Part shown: positions 31,411-39,928 of the stretch, piece by piece
Layout of the letters: the number at the start of each line of letters is the position of its first letter
How positions within the stretch are numbered: the stretch's first letter is position 1
NCBI GenBank assembly: GCA_035528035.1
Contig: DATKZI010000022.1
Span: 26,673 to 90,672 of the forward strand
DNA length: 64,000 nucleotides
Direction: 5' to 3'
Source of the DNA: JABLTI01 sp035528035
GTDB taxonomy: Archaea; Asgardarchaeota; Heimdallarchaeia; JABLTI01
The notes under the pieces: model-generated
Seen by the model: only the letters and a program-made list of their open reading frames with translations
What the model was told of the DNA's origin: nothing
The model's database searches: none
Position numbers and translations under genes: made by a program

Positions 31411-32811
31411 ATGAATTCTTTACACGAACAAGGTGATTTACCTGAAGAATTTCAGAAAGGGATTGTTTGCGACCTTCATGCCCATTCTTCCTATGCAGGT
31501 GGTACTGGGAGTTTAGACCTTCAAACCGCTGTTGAAAACATGCCTAAGAAAGGCGTTCAACTTATTGGCACTGGTGACTGTTTATTCGAGCCTTGGTTGA
31601 AGACCTTAAAGGAGAAATTAGTTGATCTTGATGAAAATGGTGTATTTGAACTAAAGGATGCCACAGAAGAAGAACAACAAACAAAATTCGTTTTGCAAAC
31701 TGAATTAGCGGTAACTGCACCAGTGGATGTGTATCGAAAGAATGTTCATTGTGTTTTTCTTTGGCCTAATTTTGATGCTATTGAAGAAGCAATAAAACTT
31801 CTCGAGAAATTTGAAGTAAAGAATTCTATGGGACGCCCTTTTATTACTAATGATAGTAGTGAAGAGGTTTCTGACCGAATTAATGGCTTACTAGATATTG
31901 ATCCTTTGGTTGAAATCATCCCTGCTCATGTTCTAGTTCCTTTAGGTATTTATGGTCCTCAACCATCCATCACTTTTATGTCAGATTTCTTTGGTGATGC
32001 TGCAAAAAGGATTCATGCTTTTGAGACTGGTTTAAGCGCAGACCCTACTATTACTGCTTTAATTCCTGAACTTGATAAATTAACATTAATATCTAACAGT
32101 GATGCACATTCCGCTGCGTTAAATCGCTTAGGGAGGGAATTGACCAGTTTAGATATGAAAAAATTAACCTATCAAGAATTAATTGATGCATTAAGAAAAA
32201 ATCGGGTATGTTACACAGCAGAATTTCACCCCTCAGAAGGGCGATACTTTTTAACCGGTCATCGAGGGGGAATAAGAAACCATAAACAAAATGAGTATTG
32301 TGTTTATTCACCTGATACTGTTCCAAAAGATATGCTTTGTCCTATTTGTAATTTATCTTTAGTTCCAGGTGTTTTACAAAGAGCATTAGAACTTTCAAAA
32401 GCACAAGGTAGTGAACGAGAATTTGGAAAAACCTATGGTCCTAAGAGGAATTATTACCGGATGGTTCCTCTAGTAGAAATAATTGCTAGTGGCTTGAATA
32501 CTAAGAGTCCAAATACTAAAGGTGTAAGACAAATCTATGATATTATTATTGCTGCTTTAGGAAATGAGTGTCGTTTATGGACTACCAAACTAGCTCCACT
32601 AACAGATATTCTCTATCAATTAGTTGATGAAAAGATCGCTAAAGCGATAGTTGAAGTGCGAAAAGGTAATTTCTGTTTCTCACCACCTGGTTTTGATGGA
32701 AGCTACGGTGATCTAACTATTGGTCAACAAGCATCTTATTATGGTATCAAAATGATTACTGGAGAAGTAAAAGCAAAAACACAACTAACATTAGATGATT
32801 TCACTAAATGA
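31411..32811 (+). CDS. Endonuclease Q (PHP-family DNA repair nuclease)
   Basis: A 466-residue protein of the EndoQ family (TIGR00375-like). The N-terminal PHP domain has CDLHAHSSYAGG (about 25-36) and the downstream SNSDAHSAALNRLGRE metal-ligand motif. A C4 zinc site (YCVYSPDTVPKDMLCPIC) and the following helix VLQRALELS complete the family pattern. EndoQ nicks DNA 5' of uracil, hypoxanthine and abasic sites and occurs in Thermococcales, some methanogens and a few bacteria. The end overlaps the convergent longin-like gene by eight bases. Confidence 0.9.
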   Translation: MNSLHEQGDLPEEFQKGIVCDLHAHSSYAGGTGSLDLQTAVENMPKKGVQLIGTGDCLFEPWLKTLKEKLVDLDENGVFELKDATEEEQQTKFVLQTELAVTAPVDVYRKNVHCVFLWPNFDAIEEAIKLLEKFEVKNSMGRPFITNDSSEEVSDRINGLLDIDPLVEIIPAHVLVPLGIYGPQPSITFMSDFFGDAAKRIHAFETGLSADPTITALIPELDKLTLISNSDAHSAALNRLGRELTSLDMKKLTYQELIDALRKNRVCYTAEFHPSEGRYFLTGHRGGIRNHKQNEYCVYSPDTVPKDMLCPICNLSLVPGVLQRALELSKAQGSEREFGKTYGPKRNYYRMVPLVEIIASGLNTKSPNTKGVRQIYDIIIAALGNECRLWTTKLAPLTDILYQLVDEKIAKAIVEVRKGNFCFSPPGFDGSYGDLTIGQQASYYGIKMITGEVKAKTQLTLDDFTK

Positions 32812-34171
32812 CATTTTTACTTATTTTTCGTAGGATTATCGGTAAGCGAAGCAAGAACCTTTCAATTGCGGAATTACTTGTATCCAAAATAGCAAACAAA
32901 ATAGATTTATCGGTTATCCTTGTAAGCCAAAATTGCTTATCTAATTGGGCTAGTTTTGTTACTGGGTTTATCTTATTTATTTCAGTTAAAGTGAGAAGTT
33001 TTTCTAATTCAAGATTGGTTGCTGACTCTATCCAATCATTTGTGTCATGAGCTTTTCTCATGACAAAATATCTATTTATTGGAGTAACAATCCCTACCAT
33101 GAAAACTTCTTTGTAAATATCCATAAAAGAATATATTTGCTCTTCTTCTAGTAACCATTTAGATGCTTCATCACCAAAAGATATCTTGGTTGCTTGACGA
33201 CTCAAACCAATATTATCCTTTTTTGGATCAGTTTGACGATCGCGTAATTCAAGGGAAAGCTCCCCTAAAAGTTCATGTTCGGAAATTGATTTTAAGTCTT
33301 TCAAAAGTTCAAAAGAATCAATATTTTTCTTACGAACACCTTCATATCGACTAATGATTTTTCGCATAGTTAATATTAATTGATCTTCTTGAGCAAGTCC
33401 TTTGATTACCTCGAATGCATAGAAATAATCTTGTTTATCATGAATAATAAAACGATAATTTTCAGTAGTGATTTCTTCTAAACTTCCTGGGTCAAGATTT
33501 TTCAAAGATTTACGGAGGCCCACAAGAAAATTAGTTAAAATACTAATCTCAAAAATTGGTTCACCTCGAGGGAATTCAGAATGTTCAATCGTATCATCTT
33601 TATCACTAATTATTAGAACACCATCAATTCCACAAAGTTCTTCAACTATTCTCTTACCTTCTTCATTATCGATTGATTCTGAAAGAATTTTTTTATAAAC
33701 TTCAGAGTATTTTGTATCCATTGATTTAAGCTTTGACACTCTACGACCAAATTTCTCATAATCTGGGGTTTCAGTTAAATTAGAAATTAAAAGGGCATTT
33801 TCAATATCAGAACTGGTTGCTCCTTCAAATCGTGAAATAAGCTTCATAATAATTGGTTCATATAACTCAGGTTCAGAAATGGTTTTTTCAAACCAAGTAA
33901 CATAGAAGTAATTTGATCTTAAAACAAATGAAAAAATGGAGTTACTAGTCTCAATAGTTTTAATTCTTTCATCGCTGATCACTTCAGCTAAAGCTTGTAA
34001 ACCTGATAATAAACCAGCTAATAAAATAACATCAATTTGTTCTTCTGTCAGAAATTCAATATATTTTGGGAGACCAGATTCTTCTATGACTATAAATCCT
34101 CGTAGAGCATTATAGAATTTTTCAGCAGTTCGAGTAACTTCAAGATCTTCATAAGTCAATTTGACTAACAT
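32804..34171 (-). CDS. Protein with three longin/roadblock-like units
   Basis: A 455-residue soluble protein. Two tandem units share a pattern: a strand (LRGFIVIEESGLP; DGVLIISDKDD), a helix (VILLAGLLSGLQALAEV; ISILTNFLVGLRKSLKNL), paired strands (FSFVLRSNYFYVTWFEK; YRFIIHDKQDYFYAFEVI), and a closing helix ending in KLISRFEG or KIISRYEG. A third, more diverged unit occupies about 340-445. The same pattern occurs in the membrane protein at 22715-23680. Such domains serve as GTPase platforms in eukaryotes; the role here is inferred. Confidence 0.55.
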   Translation of the reverse strand: MLVKLTYEDLEVTRTAEKFYNALRGFIVIEESGLPKYIEFLTEEQIDVILLAGLLSGLQALAEVISDERIKTIETSNSIFSFVLRSNYFYVTWFEKTISEPELYEPIIMKLISRFEGATSSDIENALLISNLTETPDYEKFGRRVSKLKSMDTKYSEVYKKILSESIDNEEGKRIVEELCGIDGVLIISDKDDTIEHSEFPRGEPIFEISILTNFLVGLRKSLKNLDPGSLEEITTENYRFIIHDKQDYFYAFEVIKGLAQEDQLILTMRKIISRYEGVRKKNIDSFELLKDLKSISEHELLGELSLELRDRQTDPKKDNIGLSRQATKISFGDEASKWLLEEEQIYSFMDIYKEVFMVGIVTPINRYFVMRKAHDTNDWIESATNLELEKLLTLTEINKINPVTKLAQLDKQFWLTRITDKSILFAILDTSNSAIERFLLRLPIILRKISKNVI

Positions 34172-34372
34172 CCAAATATCTTAGACTTTCTTTAAAGAAT
34201 AGTAGTATTTTACTTTTTAATCAATAGCATAGCGGCAAATTATTCCAATAGAAAAAAATTCTCTGCAAAAATATCCTGTTTATGAAATAAAATTGTTGTT
34301 TAAGAATTAAAGAGTAAACTTATTAATTTTAACTGAACCATCTTGTAGAAGTAAATAATTAGGGTTCCAACC

Positions 34373-35509
34373 ATGACATCAAATACTGAAGATGTTGACG
34401 AGTTATTAAAGAAATGCGTTCAATGTGGGTCATGTATTCTTATTTGCCCAGTTTATCGAGCGACTCAAAAGGAAGAATTTTCCCCCCGTGGTAAACTCTA
34501 CTTTTTAAAATTAAAAGAAGCATTTCCAGATAAATTCAATGATGAATTAACCAAGGACTATGCAAAAACGATTTTCACTTGTGCTGTTTGCGGTCGCTGC
34601 GTAGAAAGTTGCTCTTCTGAAGTTAAATTGACAGATATCTTCAAAGAGCAAAGAAAGGAATCTGTTGATATCTTTCCTAAATTAGTACAAATTGGAGAGA
34701 ATATTAATGACGAAATGAATGTTTATGGTCTCGATAATGAAATGCGAGCAGAAAGTTGGACCATGGAATTATATGATGATTTTCCAGATATTGATGATAG
34801 AATTTATGAGGATGGCAAGACAGCTGATACCATACTATTTGTTGGTTGTTTAATGTCTTTCAGAAACAGACATGCTAATGTTTTGAAATCTGTCATAAAA
34901 GTATTGGAATATCTTGGTGATGATTATCTTATATTGGGTGGTGAGGAGTATTGTTGTGGTCATCCACTTGACCTATTAGGAAAAGACGAAGAAGCAGATG
35001 AATTAAGAACACACAACACTGAAATTATCCATAAAACTGGAGCAAAAACAATCTTAACAGATTGTCCAGGTTGTTTGGAAGCACTTGTAGAACATCATAA
35101 AATTGATCCTTCAGTTCGTATCTTACATCTAACAGAATATTTTGATGAAAAAATAGATTCATTACCACACAAATTGGATATTTCACTAAAGTATCACGAT
35201 CCTTGTGAACTCTTTAGAAATAATAAAGTAACCTCAGCTCCTCGTTCCCTTATGAAAAAGATGGGAATAAAGGTTATAGAAATGGAACCATCCTGTTGTG
35301 GTGGTGGAGGTATGCTAAGAGTTACTGATGATTCTATTGCTCAAGAAATAATGGAGCAGCGTATAGAAAAAGAAGGGCTTAAAAAAGAAGATACTTGTGT
35401 AGTTACTTGTTGCCCCTCCTGTTTAGAACAATTTGAACAAAGTGGAGTTACTACATGGGATATTGCGGAATATCTTGTCAAAGCACTAAATCTCGAGGAG
35501 GAAAAATAA
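34373..35509 (+). CDS. Fe-S subunit of glycolate/lactate-type dehydrogenase
   Basis: A 378-residue protein with two 4Fe-4S ferredoxin motifs (CVQCGSCILICP at about 15-26 and CAVCGRCVESC at about 71-81) and two C-terminal CCG domains (EEYCCGHP; PSCCGGGGM), the layout of GlcF, LutA and HdrD-like proteins. Such subunits pass electrons from a flavin dehydrogenase to a quinone, ferredoxin or heterodisulfide-like acceptor. The stop directly abuts the start of the flavin subunit gene, so the two are cotranslated. Confidence 0.88.
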   Translation: MTSNTEDVDELLKKCVQCGSCILICPVYRATQKEEFSPRGKLYFLKLKEAFPDKFNDELTKDYAKTIFTCAVCGRCVESCSSEVKLTDIFKEQRKESVDIFPKLVQIGENINDEMNVYGLDNEMRAESWTMELYDDFPDIDDRIYEDGKTADTILFVGCLMSFRNRHANVLKSVIKVLEYLGDDYLILGGEEYCCGHPLDLLGKDEEADELRTHNTEIIHKTGAKTILTDCPGCLEALVEHHKIDPSVRILHLTEYFDEKIDSLPHKLDISLKYHDPCELFRNNKVTSAPRSLMKKMGIKVIEMEPSCCGGGGMLRVTDDSIAQEIMEQRIEKEGLKKEDTCVVTCCPSCLEQFEQSGVTTWDIAEYLVKALNLEEEK

Positions 35510-36901
35510 ATGGAAAAACTAAAACGCTATATAATTGGTTCTAATGCTTCTATCTTTCAAAAAATAGATCCAGATACAAATATTGAAGTTTTCACTCCAC
35601 AAAATGATGAAGAAATTAAATTGGCTATTGATTTTGCTAAACAACGAAACCTTCCTATAACCAGTAAAGGAGGAGGTTCGGGTTTGAGTGGTGCTTGTAC
35701 TGGTGCTTCTCGAGATAAAGTAGTTATTAGCTCCATGCGATTAAAGAAAGTTCATGAACTTAATTTTGAAAAAGGATATGCTATTGTTGAACCTGGTATG
35801 ACCCCCGATGAGCTTAATGAGATTATTGAAAAAGAGCGACCTGATTGGAAGTTCTTTGTTGCTCCTTCGAGTAGGGATATCGCTACCTTGGGTGGTATAC
35901 TCAACACAGATGGTGGCGGTAATGATACTTGGTTAGCTGGGACCATGGTTGATAATGTTTTAGAAATTGAATTAATTGATTACAATAATAATATCATAAC
36001 CATTGAGAAATTAGATAATGATGTATCTAAAGCAAAAATTACTTGTAATGATAAGAAATTAGAGAAACAGCTTCAAGATAAGAATTTCTCACTGATTGAT
36101 ATTGCAAGTTCACATGGAGTATTAGGTTTCGTTTCAAAAATGAAGGTTTTAATTAAACCAAAAGCAAAAGTAGATGGAGTAAAATTTGCTCTTGTTCATG
36201 CAAATGGTATGAAAGCTTTTGGCGAAATTATTCATCAAATGATTGAACGAAATATTCCTGTAACTTATGGTGAATCCATTGTTGAAGCTCGACATCCAGA
36301 AATTTCTGGCCAAACACATCCTCCAATGTTTATCCTTGAATATCCAACGAAATTTGATGAACAAATCCAAGTAATCTGCAAAGAATCAGAACATGTTGAC
36401 TATGAATCAATAAATAAAGAAGAATTTGAACGAATGAAAGATATTAGAGTTAAAATGGCTAAAAGGAATCCTCCTAATGCTTATCAAATAGCGCTCTTTG
36501 AAGGTTATGGAATTTATGGAGAGAACCTCTTAAGGTATGATGAAATCATAGCAACTATCAATGAAAAATTACGAAAACATACTTTTGAACCTTTTATTAA
36601 ATTTGGTCACGCTCCATCTGTCTGGTACGATGAAGGTAAAAAGATTAAGGGGATCATCATGCATTCTCGAGAGAAACGTCCTGATAAGCTAACTCCTAAA
36701 ACAGTTTTTGACGCTATTGTTGAATTAGTAAAGACTTGTGAAGAGTTAGGTGTAACACCAAAACCAGAACACAAATGGCCTTTCTCAAAGAATACACAAA
36801 AACATGCACGGCTTGTTGAATTAACCGAAATTCTTGGTAAAAAATTCAATCCATTTATTTTGGATTGTAAATTAGAAGAACTAGCTGATCTTGTATTATA
36901 G
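35510..36901 (+). CDS. FAD-linked oxidase subunit (GlcD-like)
   Basis: A 463-residue flavoprotein of the FAD_binding_4 family. The FAD-binding loop ITSKGGGSGLSGACTG lies at about 55-70, a second flavin contact in LGGILNTDGGG near 125, and the C-terminal cap carries FIKFGHAPSVWYDEGK. The GlcD/D-lactate dehydrogenase family oxidises 2-hydroxy acids; the exact substrate cannot be told. The start ATG follows GAGGAGG in the end of the Fe-S gene. A hairpin terminator follows. Confidence 0.88.
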   Translation: MEKLKRYIIGSNASIFQKIDPDTNIEVFTPQNDEEIKLAIDFAKQRNLPITSKGGGSGLSGACTGASRDKVVISSMRLKKVHELNFEKGYAIVEPGMTPDELNEIIEKERPDWKFFVAPSSRDIATLGGILNTDGGGNDTWLAGTMVDNVLEIELIDYNNNIITIEKLDNDVSKAKITCNDKKLEKQLQDKNFSLIDIASSHGVLGFVSKMKVLIKPKAKVDGVKFALVHANGMKAFGEIIHQMIERNIPVTYGESIVEARHPEISGQTHPPMFILEYPTKFDEQIQVICKESEHVDYESINKEEFERMKDIRVKMAKRNPPNAYQIALFEGYGIYGENLLRYDEIIATINEKLRKHTFEPFIKFGHAPSVWYDEGKKIKGIIMHSREKRPDKLTPKTVFDAIVELVKTCEELGVTPKPEHKWPFSKNTQKHARLVELTEILGKKFNPFILDCKLEELADLVL

Positions 36902-36902
36902 A

Positions 36903-36925
36903 AGAATCGGAAATTCTCCGATTCT
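36903..36925. terminator. Terminator-like hairpin
   Basis: AGAATCGGA and TCCGATTCT form a nine-pair stem with a five-base loop, followed by a T-rich tract at 36931-36940. It separates the oxidase gene from the convergent cysteine-rich protein gene. Confidence 0.55.
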
Positions 36926-36936
36926 AATAATATTTT

Positions 36937-37383
36937 TTATTCAGGGAAAAGATCTAAAACAATTTTTGCTGCTTGAGTTACAAATTTTGGACAATTATCT
37001 CGATATAAACCAGCATCAACAGCTTTTTGTTTTTCTATTGGGTCGTTTCTATCAATTCCAATTAAACCATTACATGTATTGTGCTTGAAGATTTTTTCAA
37101 ATTCTTCGTAGAATTTTTTCGCTACTTCACTAGCAAGTTTTTTCTGTTCAATAATTGTTTCTTCTTTTTTACTAGCAATTACCCCTATGGCCATTAGCGC
37201 TCCGGAAACGGCACCACAAATTTCTCCTCTTCCGATTATTCCACCACCAAAATTTGCAGCGATAGCTGGAGCATCATTGAAATACAAATTCCTTTCTTCA
37301 AGGACAGCTCGGAGTACTGCTTGAGCGCAGTTATAATCACCATGAAAATACTCTAGAGTTTTTGTTTCTATATCTTTAGACAT
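36937..37383 (-). CDS. C_GCAxxG_C_C family protein
   Basis: A 148-residue protein of the C_GCAxxG_C_C family: NCAQAVLRAVLEE near the N terminus, EICGAVSGALMAIG in the middle, and later NTCNG and NCPKFV, giving the spaced conserved cysteines. The family is associated with redox and metal contexts but has no defined reaction. ATG 37383 follows TTGAGGTTATTTT. It lies between the dehydrogenase pair and a radical SAM gene. Confidence 0.88.
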   Translation of the reverse strand: MSKDIETKTLEYFHGDYNCAQAVLRAVLEERNLYFNDAPAIAANFGGGIIGRGEICGAVSGALMAIGVIASKKEETIIEQKKLASEVAKKFYEEFEKIFKHNTCNGLIGIDRNDPIEKQKAVDAGLYRDNCPKFVTQAAKIVLDLFPE

Positions 37384-37494
37384 AAAATAACCTCAACTGA
37401 GTTATTTTTTTACTCAATCAGCCAAATACTGTAATAAATAAAAACATGCTGAAAAATCTAATATTGGTCAATCAGTATATACTAAGTGATAACT

Positions 37495-38628
37495 ATGTGG
37501 TTTCTATACCGTCCTGATGCAGCAAATGTATGGAAAGATGAACGGGTCCAAAAACGATATCCTCGGTATAAAGGAATCATGGATGGCAACAAAATAGCTC
37601 GGTATCTTCTAACTAAAAGATTTGAAGTTACTTGTACCTTGGATCAACCTCTCGAGAAATTATGGAACGAACATGATGCCTTAGCTGAGAAATTCCAAGA
37701 ATTTGTACTAAAAGTAGATCAAGAAGAGATCAATCTTAAAGATCTTCCTAAACCAGAAACAACTTTCCTAGATTTAAAAGAAAAAATAGCTTATGAAATG
37801 TTAAAGAATTGCCATTTTTGCGAACGACGATGTCATATAAATCGTTCAGAAGATAAATTAGGATATTGTAGATTAGGGAAAGAATCACTTGTGTCATCTG
37901 CTTTTCTACATACAGGAGAGGAATCAGTATTAGTTCCTAGTGGAACAATCTTTTTTACTGGATGTACTTTTACTTGCGCTTTTTGTCAAAATCATGATAT
38001 TTCACAAGAATGGTGTGATGATTCTCGAAAAAAAACAATCGAAGGAACAGCTGTTACTCCAAAGCAATTAGCTTTGCTAGCAAATAGGCTCTGGAAAGAA
38101 GGTGCCCGAAATATCAATTTAGTGGGAGGAGATCCAACACCGAATCTTCATACAATCATTTCAGCACTAAAAGAATTTGATGCAAATATCACAATACTTT
38201 GGAATTCAAATAATTATCAATCAGAAGAAACAACAAAATTACTATTGGAATTAATGGATTTCTGGCTTCCTGATTTTAAATTCTGGGATAATGCTTTTGC
38301 TAAGGAAATGTCTGGGGTAAAAAACTATCGAGAGGTGGTAAGTCGGAATATTAAGCTTGCTTATGATAAGGGTTCAGGAGAAATTCTTATACGTCATTTA
38401 ATAATGCCTGGAAGAATCGAAGAAGATAGCTATCCAATACTGGAATGGTGTGCAAAAGAAATACCCAAAAGTATGGTCAATCTCATGGATCAATATCATC
38501 CAGATTATCTAGTTCCTAAAGAACCAGTGAAGTACATGTCCATTGCTAGAAGGATTTATCCTGAGGAATGGCAACAAGTAACTGAAAAAGCTGATCAACT
38601 AGGAATATTCTGGCAACCAGTATCTTAA
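37495..38628 (+). CDS. Radical SAM protein, PflX/COG1313-like
   Basis: About 377 residues. Residues 105-135 have a cysteine-rich preamble (CHFCERRCHINR ... GYCRLG), and the radical SAM cluster motif is CTFTCAFCQNHDIS (C-x3-C-x2-C). NLVGGDPTPN marks the SAM-binding glycine motif and DFKFWDN the later strand. This is the COG1313 family of uncharacterised pyruvate-formate-lyase-activating-enzyme homologues. Start at ATG 37495; GTG 37486 is upstream in frame. Whether it activates a glycyl radical enzyme is not known. Confidence 0.85.
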   Translation: MWFLYRPDAANVWKDERVQKRYPRYKGIMDGNKIARYLLTKRFEVTCTLDQPLEKLWNEHDALAEKFQEFVLKVDQEEINLKDLPKPETTFLDLKEKIAYEMLKNCHFCERRCHINRSEDKLGYCRLGKESLVSSAFLHTGEESVLVPSGTIFFTGCTFTCAFCQNHDISQEWCDDSRKKTIEGTAVTPKQLALLANRLWKEGARNINLVGGDPTPNLHTIISALKEFDANITILWNSNNYQSEETTKLLLELMDFWLPDFKFWDNAFAKEMSGVKNYREVVSRNIKLAYDKGSGEILIRHLIMPGRIEEDSYPILEWCAKEIPKSMVNLMDQYHPDYLVPKEPVKYMSIARRIYPEEWQQVTEKADQLGIFWQPVS

Positions 38629-38661
38629 AAGGAAAAGATAAAATGAAACCTTTGAATAAAA

Positions 38662-39123
38662 TTACAAGGCTTCAATGATTTTCAATTGTCTGCGATTATA
38701 CCAGAAGGAAATAATCATCACTAAGAGTAAACTGATTACTTGACAGAATGCATATTGAGCTACAGGATTCATAACGCCAAACAATTTTACACCATTCAAT
38801 GCAGCAAATGTTAGATAATAAATAGCATAGTAAACGACACTTACAAATGATGCTGCAAGAAAAGGAGCACGATAATCCTTAATATTATATGATCTCAAAC
38901 GAACCAAGAAGGCTTCATATAAAGCAACTTCTGAATTAGCAATAATAAAAACTGCGGCAATAATAATAACAATATATGCGGCAATATATTCATTGTTAAC
39001 TACTTGAAGAATTTCTCGAGCATGATAAATCGTTGGTATCTGCATTAAAATAGCAAAACTACTAAGAATTGCTACGATACCTAAAGGTTTAGAGAGTTTC
39101 CATTGTATATTCATACCAGACAT
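38662..39123 (-). CDS. Four-helix membrane protein
   Basis: A 153-residue protein with four predicted membrane helices (about 13-30, 45-66, 85-108 and 121-141) and short loops. A charged intracellular loop (LVRLRSYNIKDYRAP) joins helices 2 and 3. No family is recognised. It is convergent with the radical SAM gene. Confidence 0.7.
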   Translation of the reverse strand: MSGMNIQWKLSKPLGIVAILSSFAILMQIPTIYHAREILQVVNNEYIAAYIVIIIAAVFIIANSEVALYEAFLVRLRSYNIKDYRAPFLAASFVSVVYYAIYYLTFAALNGVKLFGVMNPVAQYAFCQVISLLLVMIISFWYNRRQLKIIEAL

Positions 39124-39259
39124 AGTATTGACCTTCTATTGTTTAAATTTGAGATAAATACAAACTACGATTCGCTTAAATCAGAAACATATTAAAAATA
39201 TTTTCTAAGAAACTCATTTTACTAGTTAAATAAATAATGAATTTCACAAAAAGGTAGGA

Positions 39260-39880
39260 TTATTTGAGCTTAATATATCTCTCAAATTCTTCAACACCAG
39301 CATTTCGTAAATGTTTTCGAATAAGATCTCGAAGTAAAGGTAAATTGGTACCATCCTTAGCACTAACTGATAAGAATGATTCTTGGAAATTCTCAGGAAG
39401 AGATTTATAATCCACTAATTCCTTAAAGTAGAGCATAGCTTCTTCTAATTCTGCAAGTGTTATTTTATCGATTTTATTAAAAACCACTATTGGTATTATT
39501 TTCAAATTTCTCAAAAAAGAGTACAATTCTTGATCAACTGGAATAATTCCTTTCTTATCCAATCTTTTTGATACATCAATTAGGCTTTTGGTATCAATCA
39601 CTAAAATACAAGCAGGTATTTGAAAATGATTAGTCTCTAAAAACTCGATAATTTCATCTTTAATTCGATCTTCATAATCTGGAGCTCGACTATGTATTTT
39701 ACCCCAGCCTGGAACATCAACAACAGTGAAATTCTTTGCTAAAGGATATTTATTGATCTTGCGTGTTGAACCTGGTTTACGACCAATAGTGGGATTAACT
39801 ATGGTAAGTTTGGTAATTAAAGAACTCTTACCAGCATTAGGACGCCCAATAAAGGTAATATACCAAGTAAAATTTTCCAT
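39260..39880 (-). CDS. engB: EngB-type GTP-binding protein
   Basis: A 206-residue TrmE-Era-EngA-EngB family GTPase: P-loop GRPNAGKSS (11-19), switch region RKPGSTRKINKYP, Walker B VDVPGWGK, NKID near 122 and SAKDGTN as G5. Bacterial EngB assists large-subunit assembly; archaeal copies are less studied. It follows the Lhr helicase gene on the same strand by 48 bases. Confidence 0.88.
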   Translation of the reverse strand: MENFTWYITFIGRPNAGKSSLITKLTIVNPTIGRKPGSTRKINKYPLAKNFTVVDVPGWGKIHSRAPDYEDRIKDEIIEFLETNHFQIPACILVIDTKSLIDVSKRLDKKGIIPVDQELYSFLRNLKIIPIVVFNKIDKITLAELEEAMLYFKELVDYKSLPENFQESFLSVSAKDGTNLPLLRDLIRKHLRNAGVEEFERYIKLK

Positions 39881-39928
39881 AAATACTAAACAAGAAGAGA
39901 GCTACATTAGTCTTTTCTTTAATCTCTC

